Assembly (NCBI RefSeq): GCF_016801775.1
Contig: NZ_CP069006.1
Location: 56,731 to 120,730 of the forward strand
Direction of reading: 5' to 3'
Length of the DNA stretch: 64,000 bases
From: Sulfitobacter mediterraneus
GTDB lineage: Bacteria; Pseudomonadota; Alphaproteobacteria; Rhodobacterales; Rhodobacteraceae
In this document: one piece after another, positions 19,504-28,964 of the stretch
Layout of the letters: each line of letters starts with the position of its first letter
Numbering within the stretch: position 1 is the stretch's first letter
Notes under the pieces: generated by a model
What the model was told of the DNA's origin: nothing
The model's input: only the letters and a program-made list of their open reading frames with translations
Databases searched by the model: none
Program-made: the position numbers and the translations under genes

Positions 19504-20748
19504 TTAAGGGCGTTTCATCTCGCAGGTCGTTGGGCTGTCCATCGACGCCATGGTCACTGTGGATTCAGTGAAGACACCATATCCAGAGTTGTCATAGTCA
19601 AAGTCGATGTTCTCGTTTGTGTGGACGCCAACATGCATATCCTGGATCGCCTGGTGATCCTGTGGACGCATGAAGATCTTGCCGCCCCACATGGAATCGT
19701 ACTCCATGCCTTCCAGCTGCTTGGCCACGGCAACAACGTCGTCCGCTGTGCCAGCCTCTTCAATGGCCTGCGCCAACATGCCGATCACGTTGAAGATCCG
19801 GCTTTGATCGATGTTGCCATCTGGGTACTTGGCTTCAAACGCCTCGTAGGTCGCGCGGGCCTCTTCGGTGGCAATCGGGTTGATGCCGCCCTGCGAGATC
19901 AGGCGAATACGGTCCTTGGCGCTGTCACCAAAGGCCGCTGTCATACCGGAACCGGCTGCATAATAGGTAAAGATCGGGCCGTCATAGCCGTTCTCGATCA
20001 CCGATTTGCCAAGGCCCAGCATGTCTGCGCCCCAGTTGCCTGTGATGATCGCATCCGCACCGGAGGCGACGATCTTGCGGGCATAGGGGGTGAAGTCTTT
20101 CACCTTGCCGATGGGGTGCAATTCGTTGCCGACGATTTCAACATCAGGACGTTTCTCGGCCAGGTTCGCAACAGCAGCGGCTGCAACGGCCTTACCAAAG
20201 GAATAGTCCTGACCGATGATATAGACCTTCTTCATGCTCTCATCAGCGGCCATCACATCTGTCAGCGCGTCCATCTTGATGTCGGCGTTGGCGTCGAAAC
20301 GGAAGTGCCAGAAGTTGCACTTGTCATTGGTCAGCGCCGGATCAACCGCCGCGTAGTTCAGGAACAGAACCCGGCTGTCTGGGTTACGCTTGTTGTGCTT
20401 GTCGATCGCTTCGGTCAGCGCGTTCGCCACGCCCGAGCTGTTGCCCTGCGCGATGTAACGGATGCCCTGGTCGATCGCGACCTGAAGCTGGATCAGCGAT
20501 TCTTTTGGGCTGATCTTGTTATCGAAAGGTACAATCTCGAAATTCTGGCCGCCCAGAACACCGCCCTTTTCGTTGACCATGTGGTCAGCCGCAAATTGGT
20601 ACTGGTGCAGGCCGTTGGTGCCAGTGCTGGCAAACGGGCCGCTCAGCGGGTCAATAAATGCAATCTTGATGTTGTCAGCAAAGGCCGCTGTGGCCCCGAC
20701 GATCAACGAAAGTGCGGACACCGCACCCAACTTGGTAATATTTTTCAT
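19504..20748 (-). CDS. livK: ABC transporter substrate-binding protein (branched-chain amino acid type)
   Basis: This periplasmic binding protein of 414 residues starts with MKNITKLGAVSALSLIVGAT and a signal peptide cleaved near AFA|DNIK. The Peripla_BP_6 opening IKIAFIDPLSGPFASTG is clear. The start at 20748 was chosen because GGGAGG lies six bases upstream. Another in-frame start, 39 bp earlier, repeats the MKNI sequence. It is the first gene of the transport operon. The ligand is unknown. Confidence 0.9.
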   Translation of the reverse strand: MKNITKLGAVSALSLIVGATAAFADNIKIAFIDPLSGPFASTGTNGLHQYQFAADHMVNEKGGVLGGQNFEIVPFDNKISPKESLIQLQVAIDQGIRYIAQGNSSGVANALTEAIDKHNKRNPDSRVLFLNYAAVDPALTNDKCNFWHFRFDANADIKMDALTDVMAADESMKKVYIIGQDYSFGKAVAAAAVANLAEKRPDVEIVGNELHPIGKVKDFTPYARKIVASGADAIITGNWGADMLGLGKSVIENGYDGPIFTYYAAGSGMTAAFGDSAKDRIRLISQGGINPIATEEARATYEAFEAKYPDGNIDQSRIFNVIGMLAQAIEEAGTADDVVAVAKQLEGMEYDSMWGGKIFMRPQDHQAIQDMHVGVHTNENIDFDYDNSGYGVFTESTVTMASMDSPTTCEMKRP

Positions 20749-21188
20749 TTTCATCCTCCCTATGACGACTTTGGCAATATTTTTCATGAGCCCTGAGCCG
20801 CTTGGAAAGACTTGCATACCCCCATCCAAAGTCAAGGCTGTTGGCAGGGCGGGCCGGTCCGGATTGGGCAGGGATTTCAAGTCACTGACACCCCTCGCAG
20901 GTGATCAACCCGCACCACTGGGCCCCGCAGAAGCATGAAAGCTAATCCTTTGAAAAAAATTATTTTTTCACTGTTTCGCAAAGGGTTTCAGGGCGCGAAA
21001 CGGCTGTTTGGGGGCGGCAATCGGGTGGAACAAACCCAGAAAAACCGCGCAAAAATGCGCCGTTTGATCACTTTTATTTCGCCTTGGCCGCACAAAGTGA
21101 CGCTACGGAAAACGGAAGAGATTTAGAATTTGTTCCGCTAAGCGAAACTGTGATCCGTGACCGCTGTTTCGATTCTTGGCGCTCCGGC
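20749..21188. other. 440-bp non-coding region upstream of livK
   Basis: No convincing gene is present. The stretch separates the iclR gene from livK, both on the minus strand, and carries a near-palindrome at 21132-21148. It is more AT-rich near 20940-21130 than its surroundings, with several runs of A and T, and probably contains the promoter of the transport operon. Confidence 0.5.
21132..21148. promoter_or_regulatory. Palindrome upstream of livK, candidate IclR operator
   Basis: GTTCCGCTAAGCGAAAC is a near-perfect 17-bp palindrome. It matches GTTCCG....GC..AA at 28871-28887 and is related to 3361-3377. It lies just downstream of the iclR gene and about 380 bp before livK. Confidence 0.5.
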
Positions 21189-21980
21189 TCAGCGCCGGAC
21201 GCTGATTGCCTCGGCCGCCTTGATCAGAAGCGGCGCATAGACGCTTTCCAACTGGCGCTTTTTCACCCGGAACGACGGTCCGCCGACGTTCAGCCCGTAT
21301 GTCCGCGCACCGGTCAGTGAGAACACCGGCACCGCGATGCCGTTTACGTCACTGCGCCAGCGCCCGTAACCGGTGCAAAACCCCTTGTCGCCAAATTCGG
21401 CTTTCGCCTCGGCGAAATGTGTCCGGCCCTCTGCCTCGACCTCCGGATCCTGGCGTCCGGCAATTTCGAAAACCGCCTCGCGTTGATCGTCCTCCATGCC
21501 CACAAGGATCGCCCGGCCAATCGCCGAATGAAACACCGGCAACCTTGACCCCACGCGGATCGAAAGGGAGACCCCTTCGGAAGAATTGGCCGTGGCCAGA
21601 TAGACCACATCCAGCCCGTGCTGTTCGCCCAATGCCACGGTGATATAGGAGTTTGGCCCGCGGCGCAGCGCCTGCATCTCTTGCTTGGCGCGGTCGATGA
21701 TGTCCATCGAGGCCAACACCCCAAAGCCAAGTTGCAGCACCCCCGCGCCCAGACGGTAGGTGCCGACGCGTTCATCGGCCACCAGATACCCCAGTTCGCA
21801 CAGCGTATAGGTCAGCCGCGAAATCGTTGCCTTGGGCAGGCCGGTGCGGTCTGAAAAGTCACTGTTGGTCAGCGAGGGTTCATTATCACGATAACACCGC
21901 AGAATCTCCAATCCACGGGCCAGAGAGGTCACGAAATTCCTGTCTTTGCTCTCTGCCTGATCTGCGTCCATACCGTGCAT
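21189..21980 (-). CDS. IclR family transcriptional regulator
   Basis: This 263-residue regulator has an N-terminal winged helix (SLARGLEILRCYRD, then GLPKATISRLTYTL) and a C-terminal IclR effector domain with VGSRLPVFHSAIGRA and FSLTGARTYGLNVGGPSFR. IclR proteins of this type usually respond to aromatic or CoA-pathway substrates. It is the last gene of the minus-strand catabolic array (four bases after the kinase gene) and lies just before the transport operon, so it probably controls both and perhaps the plus-strand operon. Confidence 0.9.
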   Translation of the reverse strand: MHGMDADQAESKDRNFVTSLARGLEILRCYRDNEPSLTNSDFSDRTGLPKATISRLTYTLCELGYLVADERVGTYRLGAGVLQLGFGVLASMDIIDRAKQEMQALRRGPNSYITVALGEQHGLDVVYLATANSSEGVSLSIRVGSRLPVFHSAIGRAILVGMEDDQREAVFEIAGRQDPEVEAEGRTHFAEAKAEFGDKGFCTGYGRWRSDVNGIAVPVFSLTGARTYGLNVGGPSFRVKKRQLESVYAPLLIKAAEAISVRR

Positions 21981-21984
21981 CGCC

Positions 21985-23016
21985 CTACCCCCGCTTCAGC
22001 GCATCCAACCCGTGTTGCGCAAATACCGGCACATATTGTCCCAGCTTGATCGCTCTTTCAGGGTTCGACGCATTGCCGTCAATGGCGCGTTTGAGAACCC
22101 CCTGGATGATCCCCGCCATGCGGAAGAAACAAAACCCCAGATAATAGCCGAAATGATCAATCCCGTTCAGGCCGCGGCGCTGGCAATAGGCGGCGATAAA
22201 CTCCTGATCGCTGGGCAGACCAAGCGCGGCGCGATCCAGCCCGCCCATCCCGCGCCCTTCGGTGCCTGTTGGCATCTGCCATTGCATGATCACCCCGGCC
22301 AGATCCGCAAAAGGATGGCCAATCGTGGACAGTTCCCAATCCAGCACCGCACGGCACTGGGTGCCAGTGGCATCAAACATCATGTTGTCGATGCGGTAAT
22401 CGCCATGCACCAATGTGCGCTGCCCGTCATCTTCTGGCCGCTCCGCCACCAGCGCATCCATCAATTGATCCATCGCCGGCACCGTTTCGGTTTCCGAGGC
22501 GCGGTACTGCTTGGACCAGCGGCCCACCTGCCGCTCGAAATAATTGCCCTCAGGGCCATAATCGGCCAGCCCGACCGCATCAATATCCACCTGATGCAAG
22601 GCCGCCAGCACGCGGTTCATCTCGTCAATGATGGCGCCGCGATCGGCATTGCTAAAGTCCGGCATTGCCGGGTCGGTGATGTTGCGGCCCGCGACCTGCT
22701 CCATGATGTAAAACGCCGATCCGATCACATCGTCGTCCTCGCACAGCAGATACATCTTGGCGACTGGCACATCCGTGCCCGCCAGCGCCTTTTGCACCCG
22801 GTATTCACGGTCCACCGCATGGGCCGATTTCAACAAGACCCCCGGCGGCTTGCGGCGCAGCACGTAATTGTCCTTGGGAGTGGTCAAAAGGAACGTCGGG
22901 TTCGATTGCCCGCCCTGAAACTTCGTCACCCCTGTCAGCCCTTCAAATCCGGGCAGATGCTGTTCCAGATAGGCGCTGACCGCCGCTTGATCGAGTGTTT
23001 GTGTGTCCACGCTCAT
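21985..23016 (-). CDS. APH-family kinase of the ACAD10/ACAD11/LvaA type
   Basis: This 343-residue protein has the aminoglycoside phosphotransferase fold. The glycine-rich GGQSNPTFLL (35-44), the catalytic loop HGDYRIDN (204-211) and the metal-binding LDWELSTIGHPFADL (225-239) are exact to the group fused to or linked with ACAD10/11. Studied members such as LvaA phosphorylate 4-hydroxyacyl-CoA. A dehydrogenase of the matching LvaC type is encoded at 7283-8599. The gene begins 10 bp after a histidine phosphatase and precedes iclR. Antibiotic resistance is unlikely. The role is inferred from family and context. Confidence 0.88.
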   Translation of the reverse strand: MSVDTQTLDQAAVSAYLEQHLPGFEGLTGVTKFQGGQSNPTFLLTTPKDNYVLRRKPPGVLLKSAHAVDREYRVQKALAGTDVPVAKMYLLCEDDDVIGSAFYIMEQVAGRNITDPAMPDFSNADRGAIIDEMNRVLAALHQVDIDAVGLADYGPEGNYFERQVGRWSKQYRASETETVPAMDQLMDALVAERPEDDGQRTLVHGDYRIDNMMFDATGTQCRAVLDWELSTIGHPFADLAGVIMQWQMPTGTEGRGMGGLDRAALGLPSDQEFIAAYCQRRGLNGIDHFGYYLGFCFFRMAGIIQGVLKRAIDGNASNPERAIKLGQYVPVFAQHGLDALKRG

Positions 23017-23026
23017 CCCCGTTTCT

Positions 23027-23680
23027 CTAACTATAGCTCAGCAGTTTTGCGCCCGCCGCAGAGGCAAAATGCGGCGTTGCGTTAAATTCATGCAAGGAAA
23101 ACATCGGCCCTGAAAACATAAATCGCGTCATGGCGGTGTTCTTGATTTGCAAGTTCAGTTGCATCATCTGCCGCGCAGGCGCGCCAAGGGCCGTGGCTGT
23201 CATCTGGCCGATCACCCCGCCGGAACTGACCACCAACACCCGTTTGGCCTTTGTCTTGGTCACAAATTCCCGCGCCGCCTCAACACGCGCGGCAAATTCG
23301 GCATAGGTCTCGCTGGCCCCGTCAAAGGTGGCGTCCTGCCATTCAAAAACTGTCTCGCGCAGGGTGCGGAAATGGGTTTTGCGATCACCTTTCACAACAT
23401 CCGGCACCTGCCCCTTGAACCGCGCGTTCAGCAGATCAGCAAAGTCATATTCGTTCAGCCCGGCATGTTCTTCCGCCGCGCCGCCGTCAAAGCCCATTGA
23501 GGTCAAGGTATCCCTCTGCCGCTTTAGCGTGCCGGTGACCAACCGGTCCGGCACCCATCCGCCATCGCGCAGCGTCTCGCCCACTGCCGCCGATTGCTGG
23601 TGGCCCAGATCCGACAGCACATCATAGTTGTCCTGCCCAAAGGAGGCCTGTCCGTGGCGGATGACCAGCAGCTCGGCCAC
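23027..23680 (-). CDS. Histidine phosphatase (phosphoglycerate mutase-like) protein
   Basis: This protein of about 217 residues has the RHG motif LLVIRHGQASFG close to its start. A second catalytic region, RVLVVSSGGVIGQM, has Ser in place of the usual second His (SHGG type), an oddity. The GTG start at 23680 overlaps the stop of the preceding gene by one base. It is clustered with a kinase, so a phosphatase acting on a phosphorylated intermediate can be imagined, but no substrate can be assigned. Confidence 0.8.
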   Translation of the reverse strand: MAELLVIRHGQASFGQDNYDVLSDLGHQQSAAVGETLRDGGWVPDRLVTGTLKRQRDTLTSMGFDGGAAEEHAGLNEYDFADLLNARFKGQVPDVVKGDRKTHFRTLRETVFEWQDATFDGASETYAEFAARVEAAREFVTKTKAKRVLVVSSGGVIGQMTATALGAPARQMMQLNLQIKNTAMTRFMFSGPMFSLHEFNATPHFASAAGAKLLSYS

Positions 23681-24672
23681 TAGGTGAACTCCGCCGCCAG
23701 CTTCTGACCCGCCGCCAGATATTCCACTTCCATCCGGTCGACGATATCCCCCGCAGGCCCGACCGATTTGATCGCGCCGATGCCCTGGCCAGAGCCCCAG
23801 ATGGTTTTCCACGCCTTTGGTTTTTCGCGATCCTGGCCAAAGTTCATCGAAGAGGCATCCGCCGTCGGCAGGTTGTTCGGATCCATGCCCGCCGCCTCAA
23901 CCGACCCTTTCAGGTAATTGCCCCAAACCCCGGTAAAGAGCGAGGAATAAACGATATCTTCTGCACCAGAGCCGACAATCATATCTTTGTAACCCTGATC
24001 GGCATTGGCCTCATCCGTGGCGATAAACGGCGATCCGGTATAGCCAAGATCCGCACCCAGTGCCCGCGCCGCCAGCAGGGCCTCGCCCGTGGCAATGGCA
24101 CCCGACAGGGCAATCGGCCCGTCAAACCATTCGCGGATTTCCCGCACCAGCGCAAAGGGCGATTGCGCCCCTGCATGCCCGCCCGCGCCCGCCGCCACGG
24201 CCACCAAACCATCTGCACCCTTTTCAATCGCCTTGCGGGCAAAGGTGTTGTTGATCACGTCATGCAATACGATCCCGCCGCAGGAATGCGCCGCCTCGTT
24301 GACCTCCACCCGCGCGCCCAGAGAGGTGATCCAGATCGGCACTTTATGTTTGGCACAAATCTCCAGATCCCGCTCCAGCCGTCCGTTGGACCGATGCACA
24401 ATCTGGTTCACCGCATAGGGCGCAGCGGGGCGGTCCGGGTTGGCCTGGTTGTGACGATCCAGTTCCTCGCGGATCCGGGTCAGCCATGTATCAAGCAGCG
24501 GATGCTCCCCCTCGCCTTCCCGCGCATTCAGGGCCGGAAAGGATCCGACGATACCGGCCTTGCACTGGGCGATCACCAGTTCGGGCACCGAAATGATAAA
24601 CAGCGGTGAGGCAATCAGCGGAATGCGCAGCCCTTGCAGAGCCTTGGGCAGATTGGAATCGTCACGCGGCAT
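23680..24672 (-). CDS. Nitronate monooxygenase-like flavoprotein
   Basis: This TIM-barrel FMN protein of about 330 residues belongs to the 2-nitropropane dioxygenase family: IPLIASPLFIISVPELV, GGHAGAQSPFALVREI for the FMN phosphate region, and ATGEALLAARALGADLGYTGSPFIAT. Members in CoA-catabolic operons often lack any nitronate role. The start at 24672 has GGAGG at proper spacing, and upstream in-frame residues were rejected. The true reaction is unknown. Confidence 0.82.
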   Translation of the reverse strand: MPRDDSNLPKALQGLRIPLIASPLFIISVPELVIAQCKAGIVGSFPALNAREGEGEHPLLDTWLTRIREELDRHNQANPDRPAAPYAVNQIVHRSNGRLERDLEICAKHKVPIWITSLGARVEVNEAAHSCGGIVLHDVINNTFARKAIEKGADGLVAVAAGAGGHAGAQSPFALVREIREWFDGPIALSGAIATGEALLAARALGADLGYTGSPFIATDEANADQGYKDMIVGSGAEDIVYSSLFTGVWGNYLKGSVEAAGMDPNNLPTADASSMNFGQDREKPKAWKTIWGSGQGIGAIKSVGPAGDIVDRMEVEYLAAGQKLAAEFT

Positions 24673-24778
24673 GGGGGATCCTCCGGCATCGTTCATGTTC
24701 ACAGTCAAGGGGCGGGAAAATCCGCCCCGCTTGTTGGCAAATCGCATCACAAAGGCGACTGGCAGGGATCGCCAGGCA

Positions 24779-25705
24779 TCACCACTCCAGTTTCAGCCCA
24801 CGCGCACTGGCAGCGTTCAGAGCATATTTTCGCGTCTGGCTAAAGGCATCGGTCATTTCCACATGGCCCGCCGGATCGGTGATCCGGTCAAACTGCGCCG
24901 CGACCGCCTCGGGTGTGTTGTCCTCGTCCATCAGGGTGATGCCCGTACTTTCGTAGACCTGCGTCTGTGAGAAACTGCCGGCCCCCGCGCCAAGGATCAC
25001 CCGGCTTGGTCCGTCCTCGCTGACCAGATAGAGCAGCCCCGGCGTGATGGTCTCGGGCGCCAGCAGCGCCTGCGCCTCGGCCGGCAGCAGATCTTCGGTC
25101 ATCCGCGTCGCCGCGGTCGGGGCCAGCGTGTTCACCCGAATATTGTCCCGCGCCCCTTCCAGATGCAGCACATTCATCAGCCCCATCATCGCCGCCTTGG
25201 CCGCCCCATAGTTGGACTGCCCAAAGTTGCCATAAAGCCCGGAGGCAGAGGAGGTCAGCACAATACGCCCGTATTTCTGCTCCCGCATGATCGGCCAACA
25301 GGCATGGGTTACATTTGCCGATCCGATCAGATGCACATCCACCACCTTGCGGAAATCGGCCATCTCCATCTTGGCAAACGTCTTGTCGCGCAGAATGCCT
25401 GCGTTGTTCACCACGATGTCGATGCGGCCCCAAGCGTCCATCGCTTGGGCGACCATATCCTTGACGCCAGCCTCGTCCGACACATCCGTGCCATGGGCCA
25501 TCGCGGTGCCGCCCATGGCGCGGATCTCGTCCACCACGGTTTCTGCCGCTTCGGAAGAGGCACCGGACCCGTCCCGCGCCACGCCCAGATCGTTGACCAC
25601 AACCTTGGCGCCCCGTTCCGCCAGACCCAGCGCATGGGACCGGCCCAGACCGGTGCCCGCGCCGGTGACAATCGCAACCCGTCCGTCAAACCTGATCTCG
25701 GCCAT
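24779..25705 (-). CDS. MFE-2/HSD17B4-type (R)-3-hydroxyacyl-CoA dehydrogenase
   Basis: This 308-residue SDR begins with FDGRVAIVTGAGTGLGR and contains KVVVNDLGVARDGSG, NNAGILRDKTFAKM, SSASGLYGNFGQSNYGAAK and NTLAPTAATRMTEDL. These are signatures of the dehydrogenase domain of peroxisomal multifunctional enzyme type 2. It would oxidise (R)-3-hydroxyacyl-CoA. A MaoC hydratase at 31725-32195 could form the hydratase half. Its stop region ends the run before a 106-bp gap; it overlaps the next SDR by one base. Confidence 0.85.
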   Translation of the reverse strand: MAEIRFDGRVAIVTGAGTGLGRSHALGLAERGAKVVVNDLGVARDGSGASSEAAETVVDEIRAMGGTAMAHGTDVSDEAGVKDMVAQAMDAWGRIDIVVNNAGILRDKTFAKMEMADFRKVVDVHLIGSANVTHACWPIMREQKYGRIVLTSSASGLYGNFGQSNYGAAKAAMMGLMNVLHLEGARDNIRVNTLAPTAATRMTEDLLPAEAQALLAPETITPGLLYLVSEDGPSRVILGAGAGSFSQTQVYESTGITLMDEDNTPEAVAAQFDRITDPAGHVEMTDAFSQTRKYALNAASARGLKLEW

Positions 25706-26526
25706 CAGTGCAGCGCCTGTTCAAAGATGTTCGGCCCGCTCATCACGTTGATGCCGCCGCTGACTGGAATAATTGCGCCGGTGATGTAACTGCCCCCCTG
25801 CCCGCAGAGGAACAACATGCAGCCTGCGATATCCTCATCGCGGCCCACACGTTTCAACGGCACATCGTCGCCCACCTTGCTGCGTGTGGTCTCATCTGCC
25901 GTGGCAAAGGCCGTCATACGGCTGACAAACGGCCCCGGTGCCAGCGCATTAACGGTCACATGATGCCCGGCCAGTTCCTTGCCCAGAATGCGCGTCATGT
26001 GATGCACCGCCGCCTTGGACATGGAATAGGAATAGGCGCCATCGCCCATCTCCCGCTCGCCCATGACAGAGCCGACATTGACCACCCGCGCCGGATCATC
26101 CGCCGACGACGAGGCAATCAGCATCGGCAACAGCTTCTGCGTCAGATCGAACATGCCCGCCACGTTGACGTTCATCACCTTTTCCCAGGCATGATGCGGA
26201 AACTGGCCCAGGGGCGCCCCCCAGGTGATCCCGGCATTGTTCATCAGGATATGCAGGCTGTCCGTGCGCGATGCCACTTCGGCCACCAGTGCATCAATAC
26301 CCGCCTCGCTGCCGACATCGCCAACAAAACCGATCGCCTTGCCAGAGGCGCCAAGCGCGTTCAGCTCTTCGGCCACCGCGGCACAGGCACCTTCCTTGCG
26401 GCTGGCCAGTAAAACCGTCGCCCCCGCGCGGATCAACCCTTCGGCGGCCATGCGCCCGATGCCGGTCGCGCCCCCTGTCACAAGGGCGGTTTTGCCCTCA
26501 AGACCAAACAGACTGTTGATATCCAT
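25705..26526 (-). CDS. Short-chain dehydrogenase/reductase
   Basis: This SDR of 273 residues starts MDINSLFGLEGKTALVTGG and has the active site YSYSMSKAAVHH and the late GSYITGAIIPVSGG. It resembles the RhlG-like group of 3-oxoacyl reductases or gluconate-type dehydrogenases. The ATG at 26526 is placed just after the ACAD stop at 26529. It is a fourth SDR in this locus, and its precise step is unknown. Confidence 0.83.
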   Translation of the reverse strand: MDINSLFGLEGKTALVTGGATGIGRMAAEGLIRAGATVLLASRKEGACAAVAEELNALGASGKAIGFVGDVGSEAGIDALVAEVASRTDSLHILMNNAGITWGAPLGQFPHHAWEKVMNVNVAGMFDLTQKLLPMLIASSSADDPARVVNVGSVMGEREMGDGAYSYSMSKAAVHHMTRILGKELAGHHVTVNALAPGPFVSRMTAFATADETTRSKVGDDVPLKRVGRDEDIAGCMLFLCGQGGSYITGAIIPVSGGINVMSGPNIFEQALH

Positions 26527-26528
26527 CC

Positions 26529-27644
26529 TCAGAATCCTCTCAATGCTGCGACCTGTTCGGCGTGATAGCTGTAATCTCCCAGCCACTCCGCGCCGACCCG
26601 CGCCCGTTTCATGTAAAACCCCATGTCAAAGGCATCGGTCATCCCGATCCCACCATGCATCTGCACACCCTCCTGCACGGCAAGCTGCGCCGTGGCGGTC
26701 GCCCGCGCCTTGGCCAGTGACACCGCCAACGCGGCGTTTTCGGGATCATGGTCCAGCATCCGCCCCGCATGCAGGATCGCCGAAGACGTCACCTCGATCT
26801 CGCACCACAGATGCGCGGCGCGGTGTTGCAACGCCTGAAAGCGGCCGATCTCGATACCAAACTGCTTGCGCTCTTTGAGATAGCCAACGGTCATGCCAAA
26901 GGCCCCCGCCGTCAGCCCCGACATTTCCGCCGCCAGCGCCGCCTGTCCCGCCTGAAGCGCCGGGCGAAGCACATCCATGGCCTGATCCACTGTGCCCAGC
27001 AGATCCTCGCCCGTTGCTTCGACATCCTCAAAAGTGATCCGCGCCGCATCGCGGTCGTCAATCATATTGCTGGCATCGCGGGTCACGCCGGCCCGGTCTG
27101 CGGGAATATCAAACAGGCTCAGCCCGTTGTCTGTCCGCGCCAGAACCAACAGCCGGTCGGCCAATCCGCCATCGACCACGAACTGTTTCTTGCCAGACAG
27201 GCGAAAGCCGTTGCCGTCCGCCTTGGCCGTCATTTGCACCGCGTTAGGATCGAATTTGGACCCTTCGTCAACGGCCAGGGCATAGGTCACATCGCCGGTC
27301 GCAATCTTGGCCAATGCCGCCTCGGCCCGTGCATCGCTGACCTGCCGCAGCGCGGTTGCGGCAATCACCGCCGTGGACAAAAACGGGCTGACCACCAGGG
27401 TTTTGCCCATCTCATGCGCCAGCACATTCGCCGCCGCCGACCCCATGTCAGATCCGCCCGCGCTTTCCGGCACCAGCACCCCGGCCCAGCCCATTTCGGC
27501 CATCTTCTTCCACAGCTCCGGATCATGGGTCTTGCCCGCATCGCGCAGATCCCGCAGCGCCTTCACCGGCGCTTCGCTGTCCAGAAACCCACGGGCGCTA
27601 TCGGCCAACATGGTCTCGTCTTCGGTCATCACTAGTTTTGCCAT
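26529..27644 (-). CDS. Acyl-CoA dehydrogenase family protein (subunit-like)
   Basis: This protein of 371 residues has the ACAD three-domain fold, including KERKQFGIEIGRFQALQH, EGVQMHGGIGMTDAFDMGFYMKRA and an N-terminal helical domain. It is shorter and more divergent than its neighbour. Paired ACAD genes of this kind are known to form alpha2beta2 enzymes in steroid side-chain degradation (FadE26/27 type). Such pairing here is an inference from adjacency, with a 4-bp gap to the partner. Confidence 0.83.
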   Translation of the reverse strand: MAKLVMTEDETMLADSARGFLDSEAPVKALRDLRDAGKTHDPELWKKMAEMGWAGVLVPESAGGSDMGSAAANVLAHEMGKTLVVSPFLSTAVIAATALRQVSDARAEAALAKIATGDVTYALAVDEGSKFDPNAVQMTAKADGNGFRLSGKKQFVVDGGLADRLLVLARTDNGLSLFDIPADRAGVTRDASNMIDDRDAARITFEDVEATGEDLLGTVDQAMDVLRPALQAGQAALAAEMSGLTAGAFGMTVGYLKERKQFGIEIGRFQALQHRAAHLWCEIEVTSSAILHAGRMLDHDPENAALAVSLAKARATATAQLAVQEGVQMHGGIGMTDAFDMGFYMKRARVGAEWLGDYSYHAEQVAALRGF

Positions 27645-27648
27645 GTCT

Positions 27649-28827
27649 CTACCCCGGAAGCCCCAATACACGCCGCGACACAATCGACAGCATTACCTCG
27701 CTGGTGCCGCCCTCAATTGAATTGGCCTTGGTCCGCAGCCAGTCACCGGCGCGATTGCCCAATGGTCCGTCCCACTCCAGCGCATCACTGCCGCCCGCGT
27801 TCATCAACAACTCGTGCCGCTGTTTGTTCAACTCGGTGCCCATGTATTTCAACATCGCAGAGGCATCACCGGCCCCCTGCCCCGCTTCGGATTGATCCTT
27901 GTACCGCTCCAGCGTCAGCCCGATGGCAAGCGCATCAATCTCGCAGCGCATCGCGTCTGCGCGCAAAGTCGCGTCCGTCAGACCTTCTTCGCCCGCGCTT
28001 TCCGCCAGTATGGCACCCAGCGCCCGACCACCGCCCGACAGGCCAGCCCCGCCAGCCGAGATCATTTCCCGCTCATGGGTCAGCAAATATTTCGCCACAT
28101 CCCAACCGCGGTTTTCCTCACCAACGATCTGGTGTTTGGGCACCTTCACATCCGAGAAAAACGTCTCGCAAAACGGCGAAATGCCCGAGATCATCTTGAT
28201 CGGTCGCGTCTCGACACCCGGATCGTTCATGTCGATCAACAGAAACGAAATGCCCTTGTGTTTGGGCGCGTCCTTATCCGTCCGGATCAGCGCAAAAATC
28301 CAGTCGGCCTTGTCCGCATAGGAAGTCCAGATTTTCTGCCCGTTGACCAGCCAATGATCGCCCTGATCCTCGCCCTTGGTCTGGACCGATGCCAGATCGG
28401 ACCCCGCGCCCGGCTCGGAATAGCCCTGGCACCAGCGGATCTCACCACGGGCAATCGGTGGCAAATAATGCAGCTTTTGTTCATGCGTGCCAAAATGCAG
28501 CAGCGCCGGCCCCAGCATCCAGATGCCAAAGCTCTGCAAAGGAGACCGCGCATTGATCCGCGCCATTTCCTCGTGGAACACTTTTTCTTCGTCGCGGTTC
28601 AGCCCCGCGCCACCATATTCCACGGGCCATGTTGGCACGGTGTAACCCTTGGCCGCCGCCCGCTCCAACCAGTCTTTTTGCGCAGGCGAGGAAAACGTCC
28701 ATTGCGTCCCGCCCCAGCAAATCGCATCCTCGGACATGCCCCCGTCCCGCATTTCTTGGGGACAGTTCTCTTCAAGCCAGCCGCGCAGCTCCGCACGAAA
28801 GGCTTCAACGGTCTGGTTGCCGCTCAT
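27649..28827 (-). CDS. Acyl-CoA dehydrogenase family protein
   Basis: This 392-residue dehydrogenase has RWCQGYSEPGAGSDLASVQ (FAD region), VNGQKIWTSYADKADW and a C-terminal SIEGGTSEVMLSIVSRRVLGL. It belongs to the FadE-like family that includes partners of heteromeric ACADs. It is the first gene of the minus-strand catabolic array and lies divergent to the quinone oxidoreductase, with a palindromic operator candidate between them. Confidence 0.87.
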   Translation of the reverse strand: MSGNQTVEAFRAELRGWLEENCPQEMRDGGMSEDAICWGGTQWTFSSPAQKDWLERAAAKGYTVPTWPVEYGGAGLNRDEEKVFHEEMARINARSPLQSFGIWMLGPALLHFGTHEQKLHYLPPIARGEIRWCQGYSEPGAGSDLASVQTKGEDQGDHWLVNGQKIWTSYADKADWIFALIRTDKDAPKHKGISFLLIDMNDPGVETRPIKMISGISPFCETFFSDVKVPKHQIVGEENRGWDVAKYLLTHEREMISAGGAGLSGGGRALGAILAESAGEEGLTDATLRADAMRCEIDALAIGLTLERYKDQSEAGQGAGDASAMLKYMGTELNKQRHELLMNAGGSDALEWDGPLGNRAGDWLRTKANSIEGGTSEVMLSIVSRRVLGLPG

Positions 28828-28870
28828 TTTGATTTCCTCCCTCAGGCACAGCGCAAGTCACGCTGCGTCA

Positions 28871-28887
28871 GTTCCGCATAGCAGAAT
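28871..28887. promoter_or_regulatory. Palindrome in divergent promoter region, candidate IclR operator
   Basis: GTTCCGCATAGCAGAAT lies between the divergent ACAD (start 28827) and quinone oxidoreductase (start 28965) genes. It is close to 21132-21148 and 3361-3377, so one regulator may serve all three. Confidence 0.5.
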
Positions 28888-28964
28888 TGCATTTCGAAAT
28901 TTGATTGACAAGACGGAACGCTACGTCCCCTACTGACCGAAATTTCGGCAAAGGAGACGCCCCG

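Noticed and set aside
21985..23016. Aminoglycoside resistance gene
   Set aside because: The fold is APH-like, but the motifs and neighbours are those of the ACAD10/11 and LvaA acyl-CoA kinases.
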